NCBI RefSeq assembly: GCF_001618175.1
Contig: NZ_LPXN01000057.1
Span: forward strand, 1-52,484
From: Oceanibaculum pacificum
GTDB lineage: Bacteria > Pseudomonadota > Alphaproteobacteria > Oceanibaculales > Oceanibaculaceae
DNA: 52,484 nt
Direction: 5' to 3'
In this document: positions 16,831-24,838 of the stretch, one piece after another
How the letters are laid out: each line of letters opens with the position of its first letter
Numbering within the stretch: position 1 is the first letter of the stretch
Notes under the pieces: model-generated
Database searches by the model: none
Told to the model about the DNA's origin: nothing
What the model saw: only the letters and a program-made list of their open reading frames with translations
Program-made: the position numbers and the translations under genes

Positions 16831-19391
16831 GGGCGTCGAAACCCCTGGGCCTGCTCGCCGCCGGGCTGGGATGGCCGCTGGCCGTGGCGCTCAGCGCCTA
16901 TAGCGACGGCTACCAGGCTTATGTGATCGGGCTGATCGGCCTCACTACCATCGTCGCGGTCGGGCTGAACGTCCTGATGGGGCTGGCCGGGCAGATCTCC
17001 ATCGGTCAGATCGCCTTCTACGCCATCGGCGCCTATGCGGTCGGCATATTGACGGCGATGGAGTACGGCCTGCCCTTCGGCCTTGCCGTGCCGCTCGGCG
17101 CGCTGCTGGCGGGCGGCGCGGGGCTGCTGCTGGCGCTGCCGGCGATGCGGCTCAGCGGACCTTACCTCGCCATGGTCACCATCGCCTTCGCCTTCGTGGT
17201 CGAGCATAGCCTGATCGAGGCGCGCGGCCTGACCGGCGGGGCCAACGGGCTGCTCGGCACGCCGCCGATCCTGCCTGTCGTCGGCATGGCGACGCCGCAG
17301 CACCTTGCGGTGCTGATCGTCACGCTGACGGCGCTGTCGCTGCTGGGTTTCTGGGCGCTGAAGGCCAGCCGCTGGGGCCTCGCCATGCAGGCGGTCAGCG
17401 GCTCCGAGGTGGCGGCCGCCTCGCTCGGCCTGAACCCGCTGTGGGTGAAGACGGTCGCCTTCGGGCTGGCGGCGGGGTTCGCGGGGATGGCCGGCGGCTT
17501 CTTCACGCCGATGGCCGGCTTCATCAGCCCGGAATCCTTTCCGCTGCTGACCTCCATCATCTTCGTTCTGGTGGTGATGATCGGCGGCACCGGCACGGTG
17601 CTGGGGCCGCTGGCAGGCTCGCTGATCGTGGTGTTGATCCCGGAGATGCTGTCCAACCTGGCGGAATACCGTCTGCTGCTGGTCGGCTTCCTGCTGCTGG
17701 TCGTGCTGCTGATCGCCCCCGGCGGCGTGGTGGGGGAGCTGGGACGGCTGTTCCGCCGCGTCCAACCCGCCGCGCCGGTGAACGCCACCGCCCTCGACCT
17801 GGCCGCGTTTCTCGCCGGCGAGCCGGGCGGCGGGTTGAAGATACGCGGTCTCACCGTCGCCTTCGGCGGGGTAAAGGCGGTAACCGACGTGTCCTTCGAG
17901 GCCAGGCCGGGCCAGGTGACCAGCCTGATCGGGCCGAACGGGGCGGGCAAGACCACGGCGCTGAACCTGATCTGCGGTTTCTATGTGCCCAATGCCGGGC
18001 AGGTGATGCTGGGCGGGCGCAATGTCGCCGGCTGGCGCAACCACCGCATCGCCCGGCAGCGGCTGGCCCGCACCTTCCAGACCACCCAGCTTTTCGGCAA
18101 TCTGTCAGTTTTGGACAATCTGCTGATCGCCTTTCCGCGCGGCGCGCTGGGTCTGCCCTTCCTGCCGCTGCGGCTGACGCCCAGCGGCAGCCGCCAGATA
18201 GCGGAAGCCTGGGCGCTGCTGGCCTATGTCGGCTATCGCGGCCGGCTGGATGTGGCGACACAGGATCTGCCGCATGTCGACCGGAGGCTGGTGGAGATCG
18301 CCCGCGCGCTGGCGATGAAGCCGGACATGCTGCTGCTCGACGAACCGGCCGCCGGCCTCAGCCATGCCGACACCCGCAAGGTCGGCCAGCTGATCCGGCA
18401 GATCGCCGATGCCGGGGTGACGGTGCTGATCGTCGAGCATGACATGGATCTGGTCATGGGCATTTCCGATCACGTCGTGGTGCTGGACGCCGGACAGGTG
18501 ATCGCCGCCGGCCCGCCCGCCGCGATCGAGCGCGATCCGCGCGTGCAGCAGGCTTACCTGGGCACCGGGGCGACGGTCGATCTGGGCCGGCTGAGCGCCT
18601 GGCGGGCGGATCGCGACGCGCTGCTGAACGTGGCGAAGCTGACCGCCGGCTACGGCGCCGCCCCGGTGATCGAGGATATCTCCTTCGCCGTCCATAGCGG
18701 CGAGATGGTCGCCATTCTGGGGGCGAACGGCGCCGGCAAGACGACGCTGATGGCCGCCCTGTCGGGCCTGCTGCCCGCCAGCGGCGGCACGGTGGAATTC
18801 CTGGGCGACAGCCTGGCCGGCGCGGGAGCGGCGGAGATCGCCCGGAAAGGGCTGATCCTGGTGCCGGAGGGCCGGCAGGTATTCCCCGAGCTGACGGTGA
18901 TGGACAATCTGGCGCTGGGCGCCTTCGCGCGCCGCGCCCGGCCCGACGCGGCGGAGCTGGAGGCGATCCTGGACCGGTTCCCGCGCCTGCGCGAGCGCGC
19001 CGGCAGCCGCGCCGGCCTGCTGTCCGGCGGCGAACAGCAGATGCTGGCGATCGGTCGCGGGCTGATGGCCCGGCCGCGTATCTTGCTGCTGGACGAGCCG
19101 TCGCTGGGCCTAGCGCCCAATCTGGTCGAACGGCTCTATCGCGATTTGGCGACGCTGCGCGACGAGGGCATGACGATCCTGCTGGTCGACCAGATGGCGG
19201 CCATGGCGCTGACCGTCGTCGACCGTGCGCTGGTGCTGGAGAATGGCCGCATCGTGAAGGCCGGCAGCGCCGAGGAACTGCGTAACGACCCCACCCTGGC
19301 CGAGGCCTATCTGGGCGGCGGCCGCGACCGTGACCCTTCCCCCCAACCGGAGAGCGCGCATGCAGCCGCTGTTGCAGGTACCCGTCATTGA
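16827..19391 (+). CDS. LivM-LivG-LivF three-part fusion: permease plus two ABC ATPases
   Basis: An 854-residue protein in which three normally separate subunits are joined in one frame. Residues 1 to about 310 are a LivM permease (MGLAGQISIGQIAFYAIGAY, GGTGTVLGPLAGSLIV). After a short linker, about 335-585 is a LivG ATPase with Walker A GPNGAGKTT near 369 and Walker B MLLLDEPAAGL near 502. About 605-835 is a LivF ATPase with Walker A GANGAGKTT near 632, signature LLSGGEQQMLAIGRGL and Walker B ILLLDEPSLGLAP near 752. The LivG half reads LPHVDRRLVEIARAL where the signature should be, so that motif is degenerate. With LivH it would make a full transporter of fixed stoichiometry. The 3' end overlaps the next gene by 32 bases. 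Confidence 0.92.
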   Translation: MRASKPLGLLAAGLGWPLAVALSAYSDGYQAYVIGLIGLTTIVAVGLNVLMGLAGQISIGQIAFYAIGAYAVGILTAMEYGLPFGLAVPLGALLAGGAGLLLALPAMRLSGPYLAMVTIAFAFVVEHSLIEARGLTGGANGLLGTPPILPVVGMATPQHLAVLIVTLTALSLLGFWALKASRWGLAMQAVSGSEVAAASLGLNPLWVKTVAFGLAAGFAGMAGGFFTPMAGFISPESFPLLTSIIFVLVVMIGGTGTVLGPLAGSLIVVLIPEMLSNLAEYRLLLVGFLLLVVLLIAPGGVVGELGRLFRRVQPAAPVNATALDLAAFLAGEPGGGLKIRGLTVAFGGVKAVTDVSFEARPGQVTSLIGPNGAGKTTALNLICGFYVPNAGQVMLGGRNVAGWRNHRIARQRLARTFQTTQLFGNLSVLDNLLIAFPRGALGLPFLPLRLTPSGSRQIAEAWALLAYVGYRGRLDVATQDLPHVDRRLVEIARALAMKPDMLLLDEPAAGLSHADTRKVGQLIRQIADAGVTVLIVEHDMDLVMGISDHVVVLDAGQVIAAGPPAAIERDPRVQQAYLGTGATVDLGRLSAWRADRDALLNVAKLTAGYGAAPVIEDISFAVHSGEMVAILGANGAGKTTLMAALSGLLPASGGTVEFLGDSLAGAGAAEIARKGLILVPEGRQVFPELTVMDNLALGAFARRARPDAAELEAILDRFPRLRERAGSRAGLLSGGEQQMLAIGRGLMARPRILLLDEPSLGLAPNLVERLYRDLATLRDEGMTILLVDQMAAMALTVVDRALVLENGRIVKAGSAEELRNDPTLAEAYLGGGRDRDPSPQPESAHAAAVAGTRH

Positions 19392-20355
19392 CATCGCTCC
19401 GTTCCGCACCGGCGGAGCGGCGGAGAAGCGTAAGGTGACCCAATTGGTCGACCAGGCCTGCACGGATATCGGCTTCCTGGTGATTTCCGGCCATGGCGTG
19501 CCGCAGGCGCTGATCGACGAGATCGACGCGGTCTCCCGGCTGTTCTTCGATCTGCCGGTGGCGGAGAAGCTGGCGGTAAAGCGCCCGGCGCCGGACGTGA
19601 CGCGCGGCTACATCCCGCTGGAGGCCGAAAGCGTGGCGCGCAGCCGGGGCGAGGAAAACGCGCCGGGCGATCTGAACGAATCGCTGATGATCGGCCCGGT
19701 CGACGTGACCGACGCGCCCTATTACACGGCCGAGGCCGCGGGCCGGCATTTCCACCCCAACCTCTGGCCGGCCCAGCCGGCCGGGCTGCGCGATGTCTAT
19801 ACCCGCTATTACCGCGCCATGTCCGACCTGGCGGTGGTGCTGATGCGCATCTTCGCGCTGGCGCTGGACATGCCGGAACGCTTCTTCGACGACAAGGTGG
19901 ACCGGCATATCAGCCGCCTGCGGGTGCGCAATTACCCAGCACCCGAGACCCTGCCGAAGCCGGGGCAGCTGCGCGTCGGCGCGCATTCGGACTATGGCAG
20001 CCTGACCATCCTGAAGACCGAGGCCAATCCCGGCGGGCTGCAAGTGATTAACAAGGCCGGCGCGTGGGTCGACGTGCCCATCGTGCCCAGCACCTTCGTG
20101 ATCAATCTGGGGGAGCTGATGGCCCGCTGGACCAACGACCGCTGGGTCTCCACCCTGCACCGGGTGATCAACCCGCCGATGGACAAGGCGGCCGGCAGCC
20201 GGCGGCAATCCATCGTGTTCTTCCACAACCCGAATTACGATGCGGAGATTCGCTGTATCGACTCCTGTGTCGCGGATGGCGTGGCGGCGAAATACCCAGT
20301 CACCACCTCGGGCGACCATCTGCGCAACCAGTTCGTGCGCACCCAGGCGATGTAG
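19360..20355 (+). CDS. Isopenicillin-N-synthase-like 2OG-Fe(II) oxygenase
   Basis: A 331-residue oxygenase of the isopenicillin N synthase family. It opens with VPVIDIAPF and GFLVISGHGVP, and the catalytic jelly roll has the iron ligands His209 and Asp211 (GAHSDYGSLTIL) and His267 (STLHRVINP), with Arg282-x-Ser284 for 2-oxoglutarate. Bacterial members hydroxylate or cleave amino-acid-like and other small molecules. GGAGAG upstream favours the ATG at 19360, inside the end of the transporter gene, so it is the last gene of the second LIV operon and may process the imported compound. A GTG at 19330 is an alternative. Confidence 0.88.
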   Translation: MQPLLQVPVIDIAPFRTGGAAEKRKVTQLVDQACTDIGFLVISGHGVPQALIDEIDAVSRLFFDLPVAEKLAVKRPAPDVTRGYIPLEAESVARSRGEENAPGDLNESLMIGPVDVTDAPYYTAEAAGRHFHPNLWPAQPAGLRDVYTRYYRAMSDLAVVLMRIFALALDMPERFFDDKVDRHISRLRVRNYPAPETLPKPGQLRVGAHSDYGSLTILKTEANPGGLQVINKAGAWVDVPIVPSTFVINLGELMARWTNDRWVSTLHRVINPPMDKAAGSRRQSIVFFHNPNYDAEIRCIDSCVADGVAAKYPVTTSGDHLRNQFVRTQAM

Positions 20356-20358
20356 CCG

Positions 20359-20814
20359 TCAGCCGCGCGGGCCGGTGGCGATCAGCGCCAGCCCGCCCAG
20401 CAGCAGCCCAAGGCCGGCCATGTCGCGCAGGCCGACGGGTCGCAGCGCCAGCCCGAACGCGCCGAAATGATCGTAGGCCATGGCTCCGGCGAGCTGCCCG
20501 CACACCACGGCGGCGACGAACAGGCTGACGCCGATGCGCGGCACGGCATGGAGCGTCAGCACCAGCAGCGCCGTGCCGATCAGCCCGCCGGCCCACACCC
20601 AGGCCGGCATGCGCACCAGCCCGCCGGCCTTCGGCAGCCCCGCGCCGGACAGCAGGCAGACCGCCAGCAGGGCGGTCAGGCCGATGGAAAAGGCGACGAT
20701 GGCGGCCTGGATCGGCCCGCCGACATAGAAGGCGAGGCGGGACAGGATCGGCCCCTGCGCGGCCAGCAGTGCGCCGGCCGCCAGCGTCGCCAGGACCAAC
20801 AGCGCGGCCTGCAT
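20359..20814 (-). CDS. DMT-family transporter (DUF606/YdcZ type)
   Basis: A 151-residue, very hydrophobic protein with four to five transmembrane segments. This is the half-size drug/metabolite-transporter form known as DUF606 or YdcZ, as shown by AALLVLATLAAGALLAAQGP and GTALLVLTLHAVPRIGVSLF. Half-size members work as dimers and export small molecules; the substrate is unknown. It begins one base after the GNAT gene's stop and ends three bases from the convergent oxygenase gene. It is the last gene of the XRE-GNAT-DMT unit. Confidence 0.85.
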   Translation of the reverse strand: MQAALLVLATLAAGALLAAQGPILSRLAFYVGGPIQAAIVAFSIGLTALLAVCLLSGAGLPKAGGLVRMPAWVWAGGLIGTALLVLTLHAVPRIGVSLFVAAVVCGQLAGAMAYDHFGAFGLALRPVGLRDMAGLGLLLGGLALIATGPRG

Positions 20815-20815
20815 G

Positions 20816-21337
20816 TTACAGCGCCTTGTACATGATCGTGGTGGGGTCGAGTCGGTCCTGGATCGTGTCGCGGCAGAAATCCGGGATGATGCCGGCGACG
20901 CGGTAGCCGATGGAGCCGTAGAGCGGCTCCGCGCTGTCGCCGGTGCGGGTGTCCAGCGTCAGCAGCCGGCGGTGGCGCAGCGCGGCCTGGCGCTCCAGCT
21001 CGGCCATCAGCGCGCGGGCGACGCCCTGGCGGCGGAAATCCGGATGCACCAGCAGCTTGCGCACCTCGGCGCGGTGCGGCTGGTTCGGCATGGTGTCGCA
21101 ATCCAGCTGCACGGTGCCGGCCAGCTTTCCGGCCCGCTCGGCCGCCAGCAGCAGCACCTTGCCGCTGCGCACGCCGGGCAGCACCCTGTTGGTCCAGAAG
21201 GCGGCGCTCTCGGCCAGCGTGAAGGGCAGCACGAAGCCGACGCTGGCCCCATCCTCCACGCAGGCCAGCATTAGCGCCGCGAAGGCGTCGAGACGGCGTT
21301 CCAAATCGTCGGCGGTCAGGATCGAGATGACAGTCAT
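20816..21337 (-). CDS. GNAT-family N-acetyltransferase
   Basis: A 173-residue GNAT protein. The acetyl-CoA-binding motif A is RAEVRKLLVHPDFRRQGVARALM (V-x-P-x-x-R-x-x-G-x-A), followed by a B-like end EPLYGSIGYRVAGIIP. It transfers acetyl from acetyl-CoA to an amine; the acceptor is unknown. The ATG at 21337 is five bases after the stop of the XRE-cupin gene, and a longer frame would run into that gene. Together with the DMT transporter it may modify and export one compound. Confidence 0.88.
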   Translation of the reverse strand: MTVISILTADDLERRLDAFAALMLACVEDGASVGFVLPFTLAESAAFWTNRVLPGVRSGKVLLLAAERAGKLAGTVQLDCDTMPNQPHRAEVRKLLVHPDFRRQGVARALMAELERQAALRHRRLLTLDTRTGDSAEPLYGSIGYRVAGIIPDFCRDTIQDRLDPTTIMYKAL

Positions 21338-21342
21338 CGGGG

Positions 21343-21912
21343 TCACACCATGAACAGGATGTAGCGCGCGCCGGTGTCCGGCGGGGTTGCGAAGGCGCTG
21401 GGGCCGAAAAGCTGGTAGCGCAGGCAGTCGCCCGGCTGAAGCGCATGCGTCTGGCCGCCGACGGCGATCTCCAGCGCGCCTTCCAGCAGCAGCACATGAT
21501 GCTCCAGCCCCTGGCGCGGCGGTGCTGGATAGTCGATGCGGATGCCGGCCTCCAGCGTGCATTCCAGCGCCTCGCCGGCCAGCGTCTGCGCCGGCGGGGA
21601 GACCGAGCGGCGGCGGAAGCCGATGCTGCGGTCGGTCCAGAGCGGCTGGGCGTCACGGCGCACCAGCGGGACGAAATCGCCCTCCACCATGTGCATCAGC
21701 CGGGACAGGGTGAGGCCATAGGCGGCGCACAGCCGGCCGAGTACGCTGGCGGTCGGGCTGACCTCCGCATTCTCCAGGCGGGAGAGGGTGGCGCGGCTGA
21801 CCGCGCTGCGGCCGGCCAGCTCGTCCAGCGACCAGCCCCGTTCGGCCCGCAGGCCCTTCAGCCGCTGCGCGATGCGCTGGTCGATGGAATTGTCGGTGAT
21901 TTCATTTCCCAT
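21343..21912 (-). CDS. XRE-cupin transcriptional regulator
   Basis: A 189-residue regulator. Residues about 12-66 are a lambda-repressor-type HTH (QRLKGLRAERGWSLDELAGR, SRATLSRLENAEVSPTASVL) and residues about 105-189 are a cupin barrel (EHHVLLLEGALEIAVGGQTH, LQPGDCLRYQ). Such proteins sense a small ligand in the cupin and control an adjacent uptake, export or detoxification gene. An almost perfect palindrome covers its start codon, suggesting self-repression. It heads the unit with the GNAT and DMT genes. Confidence 0.9.
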   Translation of the reverse strand: MGNEITDNSIDQRIAQRLKGLRAERGWSLDELAGRSAVSRATLSRLENAEVSPTASVLGRLCAAYGLTLSRLMHMVEGDFVPLVRRDAQPLWTDRSIGFRRRSVSPPAQTLAGEALECTLEAGIRIDYPAPPRQGLEHHVLLLEGALEIAVGGQTHALQPGDCLRYQLFGPSAFATPPDTGARYILFMV

Positions 21913-21923
21913 ATACGGGAAAT
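21904..21923 (-). promoter_or_regulatory. Palindromic operator over the XRE-cupin start codon
   Basis: ATTTCCCATATACGGGAAAT is a 20-base palindrome with only two mismatched positions. The ATG of the XRE-cupin gene (21912-21910) lies inside it. It is the only strong palindrome in the 39-base gap after the VOC gene, so it is the likely autoregulatory site of this regulator. Confidence 0.6.
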
Positions 21924-21951
21924 TATCTCAGATTAGGAACGCGCGCAAGCG

Positions 21952-22332
21952 TCAGGCGCGGCTTTCCAGAATTGTGGCGGCTTCCAGCCGGTTGCCGTCG
22001 GGGTCGCGCGCGAAGGCGGCATAGACGGTGGCGCGGCTGTAATGCCGCGGGCCGGGCGGGCCATCGTCTATGCCGCCCCAGGCCAGGGCGGCGGCGTGAA
22101 AGGCGTCGACCTGCTCCGTCGTTCTCGCCCGCAGGCAGACATGCGCGCCGGTGCCGGGATCGGCCGCCCTGTCCGGCCGCGCATTCAGCCAGAAAACCGG
22201 ATAGCGTCCGCCATAGCCGATGCTGTCCTCACGCTCGACCAGCCTCTCCAGCCCCAGCGCGCCGAGCACGGCATCGTAGAAGCGCGTGGCTTTCTCCAGC
22301 GAGCGGACGCCGATGGAGACATGGTCGATCAT
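21952..22332 (-). CDS. VOC-family (glyoxalase-like) protein
   Basis: A 126-residue vicinal-oxygen-chelate protein. It begins MIDHVSIGVRSLEKATRFYD and ends with FARDPDGNRLEAA, the usual halves of a single VOC module. His4 and the C-terminal Glu (RLEA) are the likely metal ligands. Family members include glyoxalase, fosfomycin-resistance and ring-cleavage enzymes, so function is open. The start overlaps the manC-type gene's stop by four bases (ATGA). Confidence 0.88.
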   Translation of the reverse strand: MIDHVSIGVRSLEKATRFYDAVLGALGLERLVEREDSIGYGGRYPVFWLNARPDRAADPGTGAHVCLRARTTEQVDAFHAAALAWGGIDDGPPGPRHYSRATVYAAFARDPDGNRLEAATILESRA

Positions 22333-23759
22333 ACGCGGCCGAACACATCCTCGATGCGCACGATATCGTCCTCGCCGAGATAGGAGCCGGACTGCACCTC
22401 GATCAGGTTCAGTTCCACCCGGCCCGGATTTTCCAGCCGGTGGACGGAGCCGAGCGGCAGATAGATCGATTCGTTCTCGCGCAGCAGCGTCTGCTCACTG
22501 TCGCGGGTGACCAGGGCGGTGCCGTTCACCACCACCCAATGCTCGGCGCGGTGGAAGTGCTTCTGCAACGACAGCTTGCCGCCGGGATTGACGGTGAGGC
22601 GCTTCACCTGGAAACGCTCGCCCATATGCAGCGTCTGGTAATAGCCCCAGGGCCGGTAGATGCGGCGGTGGGTATCGGCCTCGCTGCGGCCGTCCTGCTT
22701 CAGCAGGGTGACGGCGTCCTTCACTTGCTGCACATGGTCCTTGGCGACGACCAGCACCGCATCCTCCATCGCCACCACGACGATATTGTCGACGCCGATG
22801 GCGACGGTGGGGATGCCGCTGGCGCGTACGAAGGAGTTGGTCGCGCCGATCACGAAACCGTCGCCCTGCACGACATTGCCGTCGGCATCCTTATCGCCGA
22901 CTTCCCACAGCGAGGACCAGGAGCCGAGATCGGCCCAGCCGACCGAGGCCGGGGTAACGGCGGCCTTGTCGGTGCGCTCCATCACCGCGTAATCGACGGA
23001 GATCGAGGGCGCCTGGCGGAAGCTCGGTCCGAGCCGCAGGAAGGTGAGGTCCTGCTTGGCCTCCGTCACGCTTTGCCGCGTCGTCGCCAGCACCTCCGGC
23101 GCGTGCTGTTCCACCTCGCGCAGATAGGCCGCGACCGGCAGCAGAAACATGCCGGAATTCCACAGATAGCCCTCCGCCACGAAACGCTCGGCCGTGGCCC
23201 GGTCCGGCTTTTCGACGAAGCGCTCGACCCGGTGGCAGTGGCCGGCGATGGCCGCGCCCGGCTTCACATAGCCATAGCCGGTCGCCGGTTCCGTCGGCTT
23301 CATGCCGAAGGTGCCGAGATAGCCCTCCCGCGCGGCCTCCAGCGCGGAAAGAACCGCCTGGCGCAACCCGTCCTCGTCGCCGATGAAATGATCGGCCGGC
23401 AGCACCAGCAGCACCGCATCGGGCTGCGCCGCCTGGGCCACCAGGGCGGCGGCGGTCAGCGCCGGGGCGGTGTTGCGCCCTTGCGGCTCCAGCAGGATGG
23501 CGGCCGGCTCGATATCGATCTGCCGCATCTGCTCGGCCACGATGAAGCGGTGATCCTCGCTGCACACCACGATGGGCGGGGCGAAGCCGTAGGAGGGGGC
23601 GATGCGCAGCGCGGTTTCCTGGATCAGGCTGCGTTCCGAAATCAGCGGCAGGAACTGCTTGGGATAGCTGAGCCGCGAGACCGGCCAGAGCCGGGATCCG
23701 GTTCCGCCCGACAGGATGACCGGGATAATATCGGCGAAGCCTTTCTCGGCCTGGCGCAT
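22329..23759 (-). CDS. Mannose-1-phosphate guanylyltransferase / mannose-6-phosphate isomerase
   Basis: A 476-residue bifunctional enzyme of the ManC/AlgA (type II PMI) family that makes GDP-mannose in the cytosol. The N-terminal nucleotidyltransferase has the signature VILSGGTGSRLWPVSRLSYPKQF and the FVEKP motif. The C-terminal cupin isomerase has RPWGYYQTL and NPGGKLSLQKHFHRAEHWVVV with the metal histidines. Length is normal. GDP-mannose feeds capsule, exopolysaccharide or O-antigen synthesis, in keeping with the polysaccharide genes further on. It is followed by the VOC gene with a four-base overlap. Confidence 0.93.
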   Translation of the reverse strand: MRQAEKGFADIIPVILSGGTGSRLWPVSRLSYPKQFLPLISERSLIQETALRIAPSYGFAPPIVVCSEDHRFIVAEQMRQIDIEPAAILLEPQGRNTAPALTAAALVAQAAQPDAVLLVLPADHFIGDEDGLRQAVLSALEAAREGYLGTFGMKPTEPATGYGYVKPGAAIAGHCHRVERFVEKPDRATAERFVAEGYLWNSGMFLLPVAAYLREVEQHAPEVLATTRQSVTEAKQDLTFLRLGPSFRQAPSISVDYAVMERTDKAAVTPASVGWADLGSWSSLWEVGDKDADGNVVQGDGFVIGATNSFVRASGIPTVAIGVDNIVVVAMEDAVLVVAKDHVQQVKDAVTLLKQDGRSEADTHRRIYRPWGYYQTLHMGERFQVKRLTVNPGGKLSLQKHFHRAEHWVVVNGTALVTRDSEQTLLRENESIYLPLGSVHRLENPGRVELNLIEVQSGSYLGEDDIVRIEDVFGRV

Positions 23760-23946
23760 TCATTCGTCTCCAATCCATCGTAAGAAGCCGCGAGGCGCAG
23801 CATAATCGAGACTGACCGCAGGGAATACCGCGACGATTTCCCGCCCAGGCGGCACGCTTATCCGCCGCCGATTGCATGCGCGCTCTTGACCGCGCCACAA
23901 TGTCCCGGTTTTCTGCAAATCCCGTTCGCTGACCAGGATCGCCGAT

Positions 23947-24378
23947 TTGTTCACGATGACCCCCTTGCGCTGGCGCGCCCTTGCCTGGGCCGTCGCCGGC
24001 ATCGCCTTCGGGATCGCCTATCGCTACCTGGTGGTGCAGCAGCACTGGATCGGTCACATCTGCGATGCCGGCGGCGGCCCGTGGTGGTGCCATGCGCGCC
24101 AGGCGATCATTCTGTTCTTCCAATCCAGCGGCTTCGGCATCGTGGCGCTGATCGCCGGGCTGGTGGCGCTGTTCCTGCGTTATCGGTCGATGACCATGCT
24201 GGCTTTGTTCGCCGGCGGGGCCGGGCTGGTGCTGTATAATGCGGAGACGGCGGGCATCGGCTTCGTCTTGGGGCTGATCGCCGCGCTTCGCCGCGACCAG
24301 CCGACCGACGAGCCGGAGCATCGCGACGAACCCAATCCGGAGGCGCAGCCGACGGAAACCGCCGAACCGACAAGCTGA
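23947..24378 (+). CDS. Small membrane protein of unknown function
   Basis: A 143-residue protein with three hydrophobic segments (about 10-27, 55-80 and 84-110) and a charged, disordered tail rich in Glu, Pro and Asp. There are several Cys and Trp residues between the first two helices (HICDAGGGPWWCH). AGGAT at 23935-23939 stands seven bases before a TTG at 23947; an ATG at 23956 is the other choice. I do not recognise the family. It precedes the DUF442 gene by 18 bases and probably shares its transcript. Confidence 0.75.
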   Translation: MFTMTPLRWRALAWAVAGIAFGIAYRYLVVQQHWIGHICDAGGGPWWCHARQAIILFFQSSGFGIVALIAGLVALFLRYRSMTMLALFAGGAGLVLYNAETAGIGFVLGLIAALRRDQPTDEPEHRDEPNPEAQPTETAEPTS

Positions 24379-24396
24379 CCGGAAGGAAACACCGTC

Positions 24397-24828
24397 ATGA
24401 TCGCCCCCACGCCGATGGCGCCCGGCATCGATACCGCCGCCCAGATCGACAGCGCCTCGATCCGCGAGATCGCCAAGCGCGGCTACAAGACACTGATCAA
24501 TAATCGCCCGGATGAGGAAGAGCCCGGCCAGATGCCGATGGCCGCCGCCAAGGCGGAGGCAGAGGCGCTGGGGCTGGACTACATCTTCCTGCCGGTCACC
24601 AGTTCGACCATCAGCCGGCCGGACGTGGAAGCCTTCGACCGGTTGCTGGCCGGCGCGCAGAAGCCGGTTCTGGCGCATTGCCGCACCGGCACCCGGGTCT
24701 ATCTGCTCTATGCCGCCACGCAGGTGCTGAAGCACGGCGCCGATGCCGATTCCCTGGTCGCGGAAGCGGCCTCCAAGGGGTTCGACATCAAGTCGCTGCC
24801 GGTGCTGGTGGAGAAGTTGAAGGCTTGA
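24397..24828 (+). CDS. TIGR01244/DUF442 phosphatase-like or sulfur-transferase protein
   Basis: A 143-residue protein of the DUF442 (TIGR01244) family, a cysteine phosphatase-like or rhodanese-like fold also found fused to Blh-type sulfide-oxidation proteins. The family signature is LAHCRTGTRVYLLYA, with Cys in the short C-R-T-G-T-R loop, and the N-terminal half has the usual INNRPDEEEPGQ. GGAAGGAAAC lies upstream of the ATG. The exact reaction is not known for this protein. No Blh or sulfide dehydrogenase gene is close by. Confidence 0.85.
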   Translation: MIAPTPMAPGIDTAAQIDSASIREIAKRGYKTLINNRPDEEEPGQMPMAAAKAEAEALGLDYIFLPVTSSTISRPDVEAFDRLLAGAQKPVLAHCRTGTRVYLLYAATQVLKHGADADSLVAEAASKGFDIKSLPVLVEKLKA

Positions 24829-24838
24829 TCGGCCGCGC

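Noticed and set aside
20064-20228. Possible alternative gene in the end of the isopenicillin-N-synthase-like oxygenase
   Set aside because: It overlaps the second iron ligand and arginine of a clearly conserved enzyme, so it is a shadow.
23801-23850. GGGAA and TTCCC arms upstream of the manC-type gene resembling the XRE-cupin palindrome
   Set aside because: Only five paired bases with a long spacer; not enough to call a second operator.
24660-24720. The DUF442 protein as a classical tyrosine phosphatase
   Set aside because: The loop reads C-R-T-G-T-R, one residue short of CX5R, which is normal for DUF442 but not for classical phosphatases.
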